Shown: in pieces, positions 24,186 through 31,969 of the stretch
Position numbering within the stretch: the first letter of the stretch is position 1
Layout: each line of letters begins with the position of its first letter
DNA from: Streptomyces corynorhini
GTDB taxonomy: Bacteria > Actinomycetota > Actinomycetes > Streptomycetales > Streptomycetaceae
Assembly: GCF_003346515.1 (NCBI RefSeq)
Contig: NZ_QQNA01000094.1
Location: forward strand, 1-58,948
Direction of reading: 5' to 3'
DNA: 58,948 nucleotides
The notes under the pieces: model-generated
What the model was told of the DNA's origin: nothing
Seen by the model: the letters and a program-made list of their open reading frames with translations, nothing else
Databases searched by the model: none
Position numbers and translations under genes: made by a program

Positions 24186-25430
24186 TCAGTTGCCCTTCGC
24201 GATCGCCTGTTCGCCGTTGCGCTGAAGGTCGGCGAGGATCTTCTTCGGGTCGGCGGTGCGCAGCGACTGGAGGTCGGTGTTGAACTGGCTCAGCACCTTG
24301 TCGAAGCCCGCGATGGTCACCGGGCCCTGCGCGTAGGCGCTGCCGTCCACCCACGCCTTGGCGGCGGGGTGCTTCTCGGCGTACGTCGTGAGGGCGCTGG
24401 TGCGCGAGGGCATCACACCGAACGCGTCGGCGAAGGTGTTCTGCTGCTTCGCGGAGGTCAGGTACTTCACCAGGTCGACACCGGCGGCGCGGTGCTTGCT
24501 GTCCTGCGCCACGCCCCAGCAGTTGCTGTAGGCGAGCGTGCCCTGCCCGGCCGGGCCCGCGGGCAGCGGGGCGATGGCGTAGTCGACGTCGGGGTAGTCG
24601 AGCTTCATCCCGCCGTCGAGCCAGTTGCCCTCGATGGTCATGGCGGCCTTGCCCTTGCCGAGCGCCTCGCCGCCCCAGCTGGTGTCGACCTGCTTGGCGA
24701 ACTTCATCGAGCCGGACTTCAGCAGGGACTGGACGTAGGTGAGGCCCCGCACATTGGCGGCGGAGTCGGCGGTCATCTTCTTCTGGTCCGCGTCGGTGAT
24801 CCAGCCGCCCGCCTCCTTCATGAAGACCCCGAGCCGCTGGAACTCGTCGCTGGTGACCAGACCGGTGACGCCGCCGCCGGTGAGCTTGGCCGCGACGGTC
24901 TTCAGCTGGTCCCAGTCCTTCGGGTAGTCCTTCTCCGTCAGCCCGGCCTTCTTCCACAGGTCGGTGTTGATGGCGAGCCCGAGGGTGGAGGTGTCCTTGG
25001 GCAGACACACCAGCTTGCCGTCGTACGAGAAGGAGGTGCGCAGCTGCTCCGAGAAGTCGTCCGCGTCGGATATCTGGTCGCCGTACGGGTAGAGCGAGCC
25101 GCCCTTGGCGTAGTTCGCGAACTGGTCGGAGTTGACGTAGAAGACGTCCGGCGGCTTGTGCCCGGCGAAGGCCTGGCCCAGCTGCTGGTTCATGTCCTTG
25201 GCGATCTCGACGGTGACCGAGTTGCCGGACTCCTTGGCGTACGCGGCGGTCGCCGCCTTGACTGCCTGCGTCTCGGCGTCCCCCGAGGTGGCGATCAGGA
25301 CCGTCAGTTTCTGCTTCGCGGCCTTGTCCTGGTCCGGCTCCTTGCCACTGTCGAAGCTGGACGAGCAGCCGGTGGCGGCCAGCAGCGCCGCGCAGGTGGC
25401 GAGGGCGGCGACGGCCGTGCGGGTGACCAT
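24186..25430 (-). CDS. Sugar-binding lipoprotein of CUT1 ABC importer
   Basis: Extracellular solute-binding protein family 1, 414 aa. ATG 25430 is preceded by GGAGGAACAC; the upstream ATG 25442 would destroy that ribosome-binding site, so 25430 is preferred. Signal peptide MVTRTAVAALATCAALLAATGC with lipobox AATGC. Family stretches include GVTGLVTSDEF, KAAMTIEGNWLDGG and YSNCWGVAQDSKH. First gene of the importer operon, downstream of the LacI gene by 93 bp with no operator in between, so it may be read through from the regulator gene or carry its own promoter at 25431-25523. Confidence 0.94.
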   Translation of the reverse strand: MVTRTAVAALATCAALLAATGCSSSFDSGKEPDQDKAAKQKLTVLIATSGDAETQAVKAATAAYAKESGNSVTVEIAKDMNQQLGQAFAGHKPPDVFYVNSDQFANYAKGGSLYPYGDQISDADDFSEQLRTSFSYDGKLVCLPKDTSTLGLAINTDLWKKAGLTEKDYPKDWDQLKTVAAKLTGGGVTGLVTSDEFQRLGVFMKEAGGWITDADQKKMTADSAANVRGLTYVQSLLKSGSMKFAKQVDTSWGGEALGKGKAAMTIEGNWLDGGMKLDYPDVDYAIAPLPAGPAGQGTLAYSNCWGVAQDSKHRAAGVDLVKYLTSAKQQNTFADAFGVMPSRTSALTTYAEKHPAAKAWVDGSAYAQGPVTIAGFDKVLSQFNTDLQSLRTADPKKILADLQRNGEQAIAKGN

Positions 25431-25523
25431 GTGTTCCTCCATGAAAGATGAGAAATGCGGCTCTGTCGCCCTGGAGAGGGCGTGGTGCGGAAGGGTTCGG
25501 TGGCTGTCGGCGGTACGCGGCTG

Positions 25524-26576
25524 TCAGCCGCCCGGCAGGCGGGGTGTGCTGTCGCGTACGGCGAGCGTGGGTTCGAGCAGTACGCGCTCGGGGGCGGCGC
25601 CGGGCGTCGCCATCCGGGACAGCAGCAGCCGTACGCACTCGCGGCCCACCGCCTCCAGCGGCTGGGCGAGCGTGGTCAGCCCGGGGGAGAGCAGCGCGGC
25701 GGTGGGGGAGTCGTCGAAGCCGATGACGGCGACGTCCTCGCCCGGTACGGCGCCGCGCTCGCGCAGCGCCTGGTAGCAGCCCATGGCGAGCACGTCGCTG
25801 GCGGCGACCACGGCCGTGGCGCCCGCGTCGAGGAGCGGGCCCGCGGCCTGCCGGGCCGAGGCGATGTCGTCGACGCTGTGCGCCCGTCGGCCGCGTACGG
25901 GCAGCTCGTGCCGGCGCATGGCCCGCCGCCAGCCGTCCGCGCGGTCGTCACCGACGCCGGAGCCGCGCGGCCAGCCGAGGAAGGCGATCCGGCGATGGCC
26001 GAGGGCCACCAGGTGTTCGACCGCCGCGTCGGTGCCCGAGGCGCCGTCCACATCGGCCCAGTCGCCGATCTGCCGGCCCGACCACATCCGGCCGAAGCCC
26101 ACGAACGGCACCCCGCGTTTGGCGAGCCACGCCTGGCGCGGGTCGCCCCTGTCGGTGCCGCTCAGTACGAAACCGTCGACGCTGTGCAGGTCGAGGAGTT
26201 CCTCGTGGCCGTCGAGGCTGGCGGTGCCGGGCGGCGAGGCGAACAGCAGGATCCGGTACCCGGCCTCGTCGGCGGCCTGGGACAGGGCGTGCAGGAAGCG
26301 GTCCATCACCGGGGCGGGCGCCCCGGGGGCGGTGGGGCGGATGCCGTACCCGATGAGCCTGCTGGAGCGGGTGCGCAGGGTCTGGGCGGCGCGGTGCGGG
26401 CGGTAGCCCATCTCGTCGATGGTGCGGCTGACGCGCTCCAGCGTCTCGGGGCGCAGCAGCCCGGGGGAGTTCAGGGCGTTCGAGACGGTCTGCGGGGACA
26501 CCCCGGCCCGCCGCGCCACCATGGCCAGGGTCACAGGACCGGCTTTGGGCGCGGGGCTGTCGGCGGGGCGGGGCAT
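25524..26576 (-). CDS. LacI-family transcriptional regulator
   Basis: Sugar-responsive repressor, 350 aa, complete. HTH at about residues 15-36 (TLAMVARRAGVSPQTVSNAL), hinge GYRPHRAAQTLRTRSSRLIGYG, then the periplasmic-binding-like effector domain (GFVLSGTDRGDP, VAVIGFDDSPTAALLSPGLTTL). Divergent from the debranching-enzyme gene; the intergenic region has two copies of TTGGAGCGTTCCAA in mirror orientation, the likely binding sites. It probably controls that gene and the importer operon downstream of itself. The effector is presumably an alpha-glucan-type oligosaccharide, judged from the targets. Confidence 0.94.
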   Translation of the reverse strand: MPRPADSPAPKAGPVTLAMVARRAGVSPQTVSNALNSPGLLRPETLERVSRTIDEMGYRPHRAAQTLRTRSSRLIGYGIRPTAPGAPAPVMDRFLHALSQAADEAGYRILLFASPPGTASLDGHEELLDLHSVDGFVLSGTDRGDPRQAWLAKRGVPFVGFGRMWSGRQIGDWADVDGASGTDAAVEHLVALGHRRIAFLGWPRGSGVGDDRADGWRRAMRRHELPVRGRRAHSVDDIASARQAAGPLLDAGATAVVAASDVLAMGCYQALRERGAVPGEDVAVIGFDDSPTAALLSPGLTTLAQPLEAVGRECVRLLLSRMATPGAAPERVLLEPTLAVRDSTPRLPGG

Positions 26577-26592
26577 GACTGTCTCCGGAACC

Positions 26593-26634
26593 GTTCGTGT
26601 GAAGCGATGAGTTGTTCGTGTGAAACGACGAGTT
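26593..26634. repeat. Tandem pair of 21-bp repeats in the lacI leader
   Basis: Two adjoining 21-bp units (26593-26613 and 26614-26634) of the form GTTCGTGTGAARCGAYGAGTT, differing at two positions, lie between the LacI start and its operator. In the LacI transcript they form the 5' leader. Function unknown. Confidence 0.85.
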
Positions 26635-26636
26635 GA

Positions 26637-26650
26637 TTGGAGCGTTCCAA
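26637..26650. promoter_or_regulatory. LacI operator O1
   Basis: TTGGAGCGTTCCAA, a near-perfect palindrome of the LacI-family type. Its reverse complement is identical to O2 at 26688-26701; centres are 51 bp apart. Confidence 0.85.
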
Positions 26651-26655
26651 TGCCA

Positions 26656-26685
26656 TTGTCAACGAGCTGAAGTCGTCGTTAGGGT
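26656..26685 (+). promoter_or_regulatory. Candidate promoter of the debranching-enzyme gene
   Basis: TTGTCA (26656-26661) and TAGGGT (26680-26685) with an 18-bp spacer, bracketed by operators O1 and O2, so bound repressor would block it. Confidence 0.55.
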
Positions 26686-26687
26686 TC

Positions 26688-26701
26688 TTGGAACGCTCCA
26701 A
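26688..26701. promoter_or_regulatory. LacI operator O2
   Basis: TTGGAACGCTCCAA, immediately downstream of the predicted -10 element; the exact reverse complement of O1. Confidence 0.85.
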
Positions 26702-26722
26702 TGACTGAGAGGTTCTGCTCTG

Positions 26723-28873
26723 TTGTCCACTACTGTCAAGACCCACGACGTTATGAACTCCGTCGCAGCGGCGGCCGGCCCCCAGGCCGAGGGCCTCCAG
26801 CCCTTCCTGCACGACGCGTGTGTGACGCTGTACGCGCCGAGCTTCGCGGTATCCCACGCGGACGGGCAGATCGACGGGGGCGCCGACGGCTTCTACCACG
26901 GCGACAGCAGAGCGCTGGCCCGGCTGACCGTCGAGGCCGACGGCATCGCCATCGCCCCCGCCAGGGGCGGACTCGACGGCGCGGACCGCGCCGCCTTCCG
27001 CGCCGTACTGCGCGGCCTCGGCGAGTCGACGCCCGACCCGGCGCTCACCCTGCACCGGCGCCGGCGGCTCACCGCCGGGCAGTTGGAGGAGACCCTCGAA
27101 GTCGGCAACGCGGGCATCCGCGACGTCACCTTCCGGATGGTCGTCACCGCCACCACCGACCTCGCCCCGATGGAGCGCGTCAAGCAGGGCGACGCGTGCG
27201 ACCTCCTGCCCGCGTCCCCCAACGCCGCGGGCGACGGCTTCGGCTGGACCCGCGACACCTTCTCCGCCACACTGACCAGCTCCCCCCGGCCGACCGCCCT
27301 GGACGCCGGATCCGGCCGCCTCGCGTACGACATCGAACTGGCGCCCGGCGAGAGCTGGACCGCCGTACTGCGCTGTGACGCTTCTCATGCGGACGGCGAC
27401 CAGTTCCCGGCGCCCCCCGTCGGCACCCTCCCCTGGAGCGCCCCTGCCCTGCGCAGCGCCGACCGGCGCTTCGACCAGTGGCTGAGCCAGTCCGTCGCGG
27501 ACCTGGACCGGCTGCGGCTGACCGACCCGACCGGCCCCGCGGAAGAGGGCCGCCCCGCCGACCAGTTCCTGGCCGCGGGCGCCCCCTGGTTCCTCACCCT
27601 CTTCGGCCGTGACTCCCTCTGGGCGGCCAGGATGCTGCTGCCCCTGGGTACCGGCCTGGCCGCCGGTACGCTGCGCACGCTCGCCCGCCGCCAGGGCACC
27701 AGGACCGACCCGGCCACCGAGGAGCAGCCCGGCAAGATCCTGCACGAGGTGCGCAGGGCGACCCAGAACTTCGACGACAACTTCTCCCTGCCGCCCTGCT
27801 ACTACGGCACGGTCGACGCCACCCCGCTGTGGATCACGCTGCTGCACGACTCCTGGCGCTGGGGCCTCGCCCCCGAACAGGTCGAACAGCTGCTGCCGCA
27901 GGCCGAGGCGGCGCTCGACTGGATGCGCGCCCAGGGCGACACCGACGCCGACGGCTTCCTGAAGTACGTCGACCAGACCGGGCGCGGTCTGGCCAACCAG
28001 GGCTGGAAGGACTCGGGCGACTCCATCCGGCACCGCGACGGCCGGCTCGCCGCCTCCCCGATCGCGCTGTGCGAGGTCCAGGCGTACGCGTACGAGGCGG
28101 CGCGCGGCGGCGCCGCGCTGCTGCGCGCCTTCGGACGGCCGGACGCCGACCGGTGGGAGGAGTGGGCCGAGCGGCTCGGCGACCGCTTCCGCGCCCGGTT
28201 CTGGGTGGAGGACGAGCGCGGCCCGTATCCGGCCGTCGCCCTCGACCGGGACGGCAGGCCGGTCGACTCGGTCACCTCGGGCTTCGGCCATCTGCTCGGC
28301 ACGGGCCTGCTCGACCACGACGAGAGCGCGCTGCTCGCCGCCCGGCTCAGCGCGCCCGACCTCGACTCGGGCCACGGGCTGCGCACCCTGAGCAGCGACT
28401 CCGTCGGGTTCAACCCGTACGGCTACCACATCGGTTCCATCTGGCCGCACGACACCGCGATCGCGGTGCACGGGCTGGCCAGGGCCGGGTTCGCGGACGC
28501 CGCCGCGAGTCTCGCCGGGGGGCTGCTGACGGCCTCCGCGGGCTTCGACGCCCGGCTGCCCGAGCTGTTCGCGGGTCATGGCGCCGCGAGCGACCCGGTG
28601 CCCTCGCCGTACCCCGCGTCCTGCCGTCCGCAGGCGTGGGCGGCGGCCTCGTCGGTCGTCGTGCTGCAGTCGGCGCTGGGGCTCTCGGCCGATGTGCCCG
28701 GCGGTACGCTGACCGTCGCGCCCGCTTTCGCGGAGCCCTACCGGCCGCTGAAGGTCGAGGGACTTGCGGTCGCCGGCGGCCGGCTGGACGTCTCCGTGGA
28801 CGCCGACGGCACCGCGCACATCGAGGCACCGGCCGGTCTGGAGGTGCGGCGGGAACACCCGGCGGCCCGCTGA
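26723..28873 (+). CDS. Glycogen-debranching-like glucosidase
   Basis: Cytoplasmic enzyme of the amylo-alpha-1,6-glucosidase / glycogen-debranching N-terminal-domain family, about 716 aa. The N-terminal beta domain (about 30-230) includes GGADGFYHGDSRALARL and ends before a catalytic (alpha/alpha)6 barrel with APWFLTLFGRDSLWAARM, the DNNFSLPPCYYGTVDATPLWI-type substrate stretch, NQGWKDSGDSI (likely acid residues) and GSIWPHDTAI. Start is TTG 26723 after GAGAGG; ATG 26753 is a less complete alternative. Divergent from LacI with operators between, so it is induced with the importer. It probably hydrolyses the imported glucan or glucosyl oligosaccharide. Confidence 0.9.
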   Translation: MSTTVKTHDVMNSVAAAAGPQAEGLQPFLHDACVTLYAPSFAVSHADGQIDGGADGFYHGDSRALARLTVEADGIAIAPARGGLDGADRAAFRAVLRGLGESTPDPALTLHRRRRLTAGQLEETLEVGNAGIRDVTFRMVVTATTDLAPMERVKQGDACDLLPASPNAAGDGFGWTRDTFSATLTSSPRPTALDAGSGRLAYDIELAPGESWTAVLRCDASHADGDQFPAPPVGTLPWSAPALRSADRRFDQWLSQSVADLDRLRLTDPTGPAEEGRPADQFLAAGAPWFLTLFGRDSLWAARMLLPLGTGLAAGTLRTLARRQGTRTDPATEEQPGKILHEVRRATQNFDDNFSLPPCYYGTVDATPLWITLLHDSWRWGLAPEQVEQLLPQAEAALDWMRAQGDTDADGFLKYVDQTGRGLANQGWKDSGDSIRHRDGRLAASPIALCEVQAYAYEAARGGAALLRAFGRPDADRWEEWAERLGDRFRARFWVEDERGPYPAVALDRDGRPVDSVTSGFGHLLGTGLLDHDESALLAARLSAPDLDSGHGLRTLSSDSVGFNPYGYHIGSIWPHDTAIAVHGLARAGFADAAASLAGGLLTASAGFDARLPELFAGHGAASDPVPSPYPASCRPQAWAAASSVVVLQSALGLSADVPGGTLTVAPAFAEPYRPLKVEGLAVAGGRLDVSVDADGTAHIEAPAGLEVRREHPAAR

Positions 28874-28897
28874 CGGCGGCCGGGGGCCGGTCCGGGT

Positions 28898-28931
28898 CCG
28901 AGCGGCACGACCGAAGCCGATCGCCGCTCGG
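28898..28931. terminator. Hairpin after the debranching-enzyme gene
   Basis: CCGAGCGGC (28898-28906) pairs with GCCGCTCGG (28923-28931), loop 16 nt, 25 bp after the stop codon. A rho-independent-like terminator without T-tract, common in Streptomyces. Confidence 0.5.
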
Positions 28932-29011
28932 GCCGTGTCGCTGATGGGCCGAACGGGTGAGGGACGGGAGGATGTCCGGATGCAGACACAGTGTGCGGGC
29001 GAGGTGGTCCG

Positions 29012-29398
29012 GTGAGCAGGTACGACAGGTACGACGCCACCGACGAGCAGTGGGAGGGTCTGGCCCAGGTCGTGCCCCTGCGGGGCCGCGACGAATGGCC
29101 CTCACGGGTCGACCACCGGGCCGTCCCGGAGTACCCGGCGGAGAACCGGCGGTTCATCGTGCTGCGGGTGCAGGTGTTCGGCGACGCGCGGGAGGTCGCC
29201 GACCACCTGCTCGCCGAGATCCCCGTGCTCCTCGATCTGACCAGCGCCGAGCCCGATGTGGCCAAACGGATCCTGGACTTCAGCAGCGGTGTCGTCTTCG
29301 GCCTGGGCAGCGCGATGCACCGGGTCGACAAGAACGTCTTCCTGCTCGCGCCCGACGGTACGGAGGTGGACGGGACGCCCGAGGACACGCTGCCCTGA
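29012..29398 (+). CDS. SepF-like cell-division protein
   Basis: Small SepF-family protein, 128 aa from GTG 29012. The core matches SepF (RRFIVLRVQVFGDAREVADHLLAEIPVLLDLTSAEPDVAKRILDFSSGVVFGLGSAMHRVDKNVFLLAPDG, about 48-118). SepF tethers FtsZ to the membrane through an N-terminal amphipathic helix and its core binds FtsZ. This copy has only a short N-terminus (SRYDRYDATDEQWEG) without the usual helix and is not in the division cluster, so it resembles the SepF-like paralogues SflA/SflB described in Streptomyces, which modulate septation or hyphal growth. Assignment to one of the two is not made. Confidence 0.9.
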   Translation: MSRYDRYDATDEQWEGLAQVVPLRGRDEWPSRVDHRAVPEYPAENRRFIVLRVQVFGDAREVADHLLAEIPVLLDLTSAEPDVAKRILDFSSGVVFGLGSAMHRVDKNVFLLAPDGTEVDGTPEDTLP

Positions 29399-29527
29399 CC
29401 GGCGTTCGTGCCGGGCGGTGCGGTGCCTCGCGGCGCTGTCGCGCCGTGTTCCGGGCCGTCCCCCGAAGGTGGGAAGCGGGCTCGGCAGGAACGGTTCGGC
29501 GCCCGGGTGGCCGCATACGGTCCGGCC

Positions 29528-30682
29528 ATGGAACCTTCCCGTACCCGTCCCGCCGTCACCGAGCTGCGGCTCTCCGCCTTCACCTCGCACCGCGGAGCGG
29601 CCTTCCCGCTGGGCCCGATGACGCTCTTCACCGGGGCGAGCGGCAGCGGCAAGACCACGGCGCTGCGCGCGTACGAGTCGCTCGCCCGGCTCGGCGCGGG
29701 CGCCCCGCTGCGGGAGGCGTTCCAGGACGCGGCGGCCTGTGTCCCGGAGCGGGCCGCCGCCGACGCGCAGGGCCGGCGCGGATTTCGGATCGGTTGTACC
29801 GTCGACGGGCCCGCCGGTCCCGTACGGCTCGACCTCGCGGTCCAGGCCGAGCCCGAACTGCGCATCGTCGGCGAGCGGCTGACCGGCGGCGGGCAGACCC
29901 TGCTGGCCACGGCGTTGCGCGATCCCGGGCGCCCCACGGTCCAGGCGGCCTGGCACACGGCGGGCGCCGTCCCCGTGACCCGCGCGCCGCTGCCCGACGA
30001 CCGGCTCGCCACGGCGCTGCTGCCGCTGCGGGTGGCGGGCCGCACCGAGGGCCAGCTGCGGGTGCTCGCCGCCGCGGAACAGACGGTGCTCGCGCTGCGC
30101 TCCGTCCTGGTCTGCGACCCGCAGCCACAGCTCATGCGGCGGCCGGTGGCCGCGGGGCGCGAGCGCCTCGGCCGCGGCTGCGAGAACCTGCCCGCCGTCC
30201 TCGACCGCCTCCTCGGCCGGGCCCGCGACCCGCACGGCGGGCTCCGGGCGCGGCTGGCGGCGGCCGCGCGGGCGGGCTGCGCGGGCCCGGTCACCGAACT
30301 GGCCGTGCAGCGGCTCGCCGACGGTACGGTACGGGCGCTGCTCGCCCGGGACGACTCCGGCGTGCGGGCCGCGACCCCGCTGGAGCGGCTGGGCGAGGGC
30401 GAGTTGCGCTATCTGGCGCTGGCGCTCGTGCTGCTCGCCGGAGCCGGCGTGCCCGGCCTGCTCGGGCCGGGCGGGCCCGTCGAGGTGGACCCGGCGCTGC
30501 GCTCCCTGACCGTGCTCGCCGACGGATTCGACCGCGGTATGGACCGGCGGCAGACGCGGGAGCTGATCACGCTGGCGGCCGGGGTCTGCGCGGAGGGCGG
30601 CCTGCGGCTGGTGGGGACGGTCGCGGACGCCTCGTGCGCGCGGGGGACCGCCGGGGCGACGGTGGTAGACCTGACCCCGTGA
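29528..30682 (+). CDS. AAA-type ATP-binding protein
   Basis: Predicted ATPase of the OLD/SbcC-like AAA_23 type, 384 aa from ATG 29528. Walker A GASGSGKTT at about 35-43, an ABC-signature-like LGEGELRYLALAL (about 300), and SLTVLADGFDRGMD as Walker B-like region. The Walker B acidic pair is atypical. Role unknown; the stop overlaps the GTG of the MazG-like gene (GTGA), so the two proteins are probably made together. The open frame reaches 29408 but the upstream part is not conserved-looking. Confidence 0.82.
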   Translation: MEPSRTRPAVTELRLSAFTSHRGAAFPLGPMTLFTGASGSGKTTALRAYESLARLGAGAPLREAFQDAAACVPERAAADAQGRRGFRIGCTVDGPAGPVRLDLAVQAEPELRIVGERLTGGGQTLLATALRDPGRPTVQAAWHTAGAVPVTRAPLPDDRLATALLPLRVAGRTEGQLRVLAAAEQTVLALRSVLVCDPQPQLMRRPVAAGRERLGRGCENLPAVLDRLLGRARDPHGGLRARLAAAARAGCAGPVTELAVQRLADGTVRALLARDDSGVRAATPLERLGEGELRYLALALVLLAGAGVPGLLGPGGPVEVDPALRSLTVLADGFDRGMDRRQTRELITLAAGVCAEGGLRLVGTVADASCARGTAGATVVDLTP

Positions 30683-31215
30683 AGGACAAGAACATCGACA
30701 CCGACACCGACACCGATCTTGATACCGACACCGACACCGACACCGATCTTGATACCGACACCGATCTTGATACCGACACCGATCTTGATACCGACACCGA
30801 TCTTGATACCGACATCGACACGGACATGGACACAGACATGGCTGCCACGGACACGGACATGGCCGCCACGGACATGGATATGGCCGGGCTCCAGCGGCGG
30901 TTGGCCGAGTTCGCGGCGGCCCGCGACTGGGAGCGGTACCACACCCCCAAGAACCTGGCGGCGGCGCTGAGCGTCGAGGCGTCCGAACTGCTGGAGATCT
31001 TCCAGTGGTTGACGCCGGAGCAGTCCGCGCGCGTGATGGCGGACCCGGAGACGGCTCACCGGGTACGGGACGAGGTCGCGGACGTGCTCGCCTACCTCCT
31101 GCAGTTCTGCGCGGTACTGGACGTCGACCCGCTGACGGCGCTCGCCGCGAAGCTGGAGCGGAATGAGGTCCGCTTCCCCGTCAAGGGGCCCGAGGAGCGC
31201 CCGGATCCCGCCTGA
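30679..31215 (+). CDS. MazG-like nucleotide pyrophosphohydrolase with DT-repeat tail
   Basis: All-alpha NTP pyrophosphatase of the MazG/iMazG type, which hydrolyses (d)NTPs to monophosphates; 178 aa from GTG 30679. The catalytic core (about 72-170) shows RDWERYHTPKNLAAALSVEASELLEIFQWL with ExxE metal ligands and RDEVADVLAYLLQFCAVLDVDP with ExxD. Before it lies a tail of about 65 residues made almost only of Asp and Thr (DTDTDL units), coded by 6- and 18-bp repeats at 30696-30830. Homologues normally begin close to the core, so ATG 30826 or 30874 could also be the true start. If translated, the tail is strongly acidic and disordered. Confidence 0.88.
   Translation: MKDKNIDTDTDTDLDTDTDTDTDLDTDTDLDTDTDLDTDTDLDTDIDTDMDTDMAATDTDMAATDMDMAGLQRRLAEFAAARDWERYHTPKNLAAALSVEASELLEIFQWLTPEQSARVMADPETAHRVRDEVADVLAYLLQFCAVLDVDPLTALAAKLERNEVRFPVKGPEERPDPA
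30696..30860 (+). repeat. GACACC-type repeat array in the MazG-like gene
   Basis: Tandem hexanucleotides GACACC, organised in places as 18-bp units GATACCGACACCGATCTT, repeat across about 165 bp. Codes for the (DTDTDL)n stretch. Confidence 0.95.
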
Positions 31216-31218
31216 TCG

Positions 31219-31234
31219 TCACTCTGCGGAGTGA
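31219..31234. terminator. Small hairpin after the MazG-like gene
   Basis: TCACTC-TGCG-GAGTGA, 6-bp stem, four bases after the stop codon; weak terminator candidate. Confidence 0.35.
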
Positions 31235-31239
31235 GTGAG

Positions 31240-31266
31240 TTATGCACAACGAGTCAGCTGTCCACA
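31240..31266 (+). promoter_or_regulatory. Two DnaA-box-like 9-mers
   Basis: TTATGCACA (31240-31248) and CTGTCCACA (31258-31266) are one mismatch each from TTATCCACA/TTGTCCACA and sit 18 bp apart on the same strand in a short intergenic region. Possibly DnaA-mediated regulation; could be chance. Confidence 0.3.
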
Positions 31267-31360
31267 GATTTCCGCAATGCTCTGGCCTTTCTGTCGCCGT
31301 TCCCTCACTCTGGGTAGTGGGAGTTGGTGGGCAGGATTGTCGTACGAAGAGGGGCAGCGG

Positions 31361-31912
31361 ATGAATGCGGAACGGCTCATCGGGGTGAGCCGCCATGCCC
31401 TGGCGGGAAGCACGGAGGCGCTGGAGGTCCTCACGGAGGCGTGGCAGGCGCAGGCCCTCGCGCGGGCGATCGGCCACCATCTGGCGACGGGCGGACCGGC
31501 GGAGTTGCGGGGCGAGGCGCGGGAGCTGTGCGAGGCGAGCGGGCGCGGCTGCGGGCGGCCGGACCAACCGGGTCTGACCGAAGGGGGGATACGGGCGCGC
31601 AGGCTCTCGGGAGTGCCCGATGTGCGGGCGGCGCTCGGCGCGCTGGCCGCGCTGCTGGGCGAGGTGGGGATCGCGCTGGTCGCGGTGGCGTGCGACACGG
31701 ACGAGGAGGGGCTGTACTGGCAGTGCATGGAGGCGATCGACGCGGCCGACGAGTCCGGCGACCAGGTGGGCGCGATGCTGCGCAGGCTCATGACACAGGA
31801 GCGCGACCGCGAGCGGGAGCGGGAGCGCCACCCGGACTGGGGCGGGGCGCTGGAGCGGCGCTGGGTGCGCGAGCGGGACGGCGCCGCGGACTCGCCGGTG
31901 GGGCCGCTGTGA
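31361..31912 (+). CDS. Conserved hypothetical, DUF6099-like
   Basis: Cytoplasmic alpha-helical protein, 183 aa, starting at ATG 31361 after GAGGGG. The first half is a helical segment (LIGVSRHALAGSTEALEVLTEAWQAQALARAIGHHL, then LRGEARELCEASGRG), followed by RLSGVPDVRAALGALAALLGEVG and EEGLYWQCMEAIDAADESGDQV. From memory this resembles Streptomyces DUF6099 proteins. The C-terminus contains an RERERER run from GAGCGG hexamer repeats (31805-31830). Function unknown. Confidence 0.75.
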   Translation: MNAERLIGVSRHALAGSTEALEVLTEAWQAQALARAIGHHLATGGPAELRGEARELCEASGRGCGRPDQPGLTEGGIRARRLSGVPDVRAALGALAALLGEVGIALVAVACDTDEEGLYWQCMEAIDAADESGDQVGAMLRRLMTQERDRERERERHPDWGGALERRWVRERDGAADSPVGPL

Positions 31913-31969
31913 GATCCGCCCCGACGGGAGGGTGCCGAGGAGAGCGGGGCGAAGGTGCAGGATGGAGCC

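Noticed and set aside
22081..25430. A transporter ATPase gene in either CUT1 operon
   Set aside because: None is present in 21-29 kb or 55-59 kb; a shared MsiK-type ATPase elsewhere is the usual Streptomyces solution.
30696..30860. Possible CRISPR array
   Set aside because: Units are 6-18 bp, contiguous, in frame, without spacers; a coding microsatellite.
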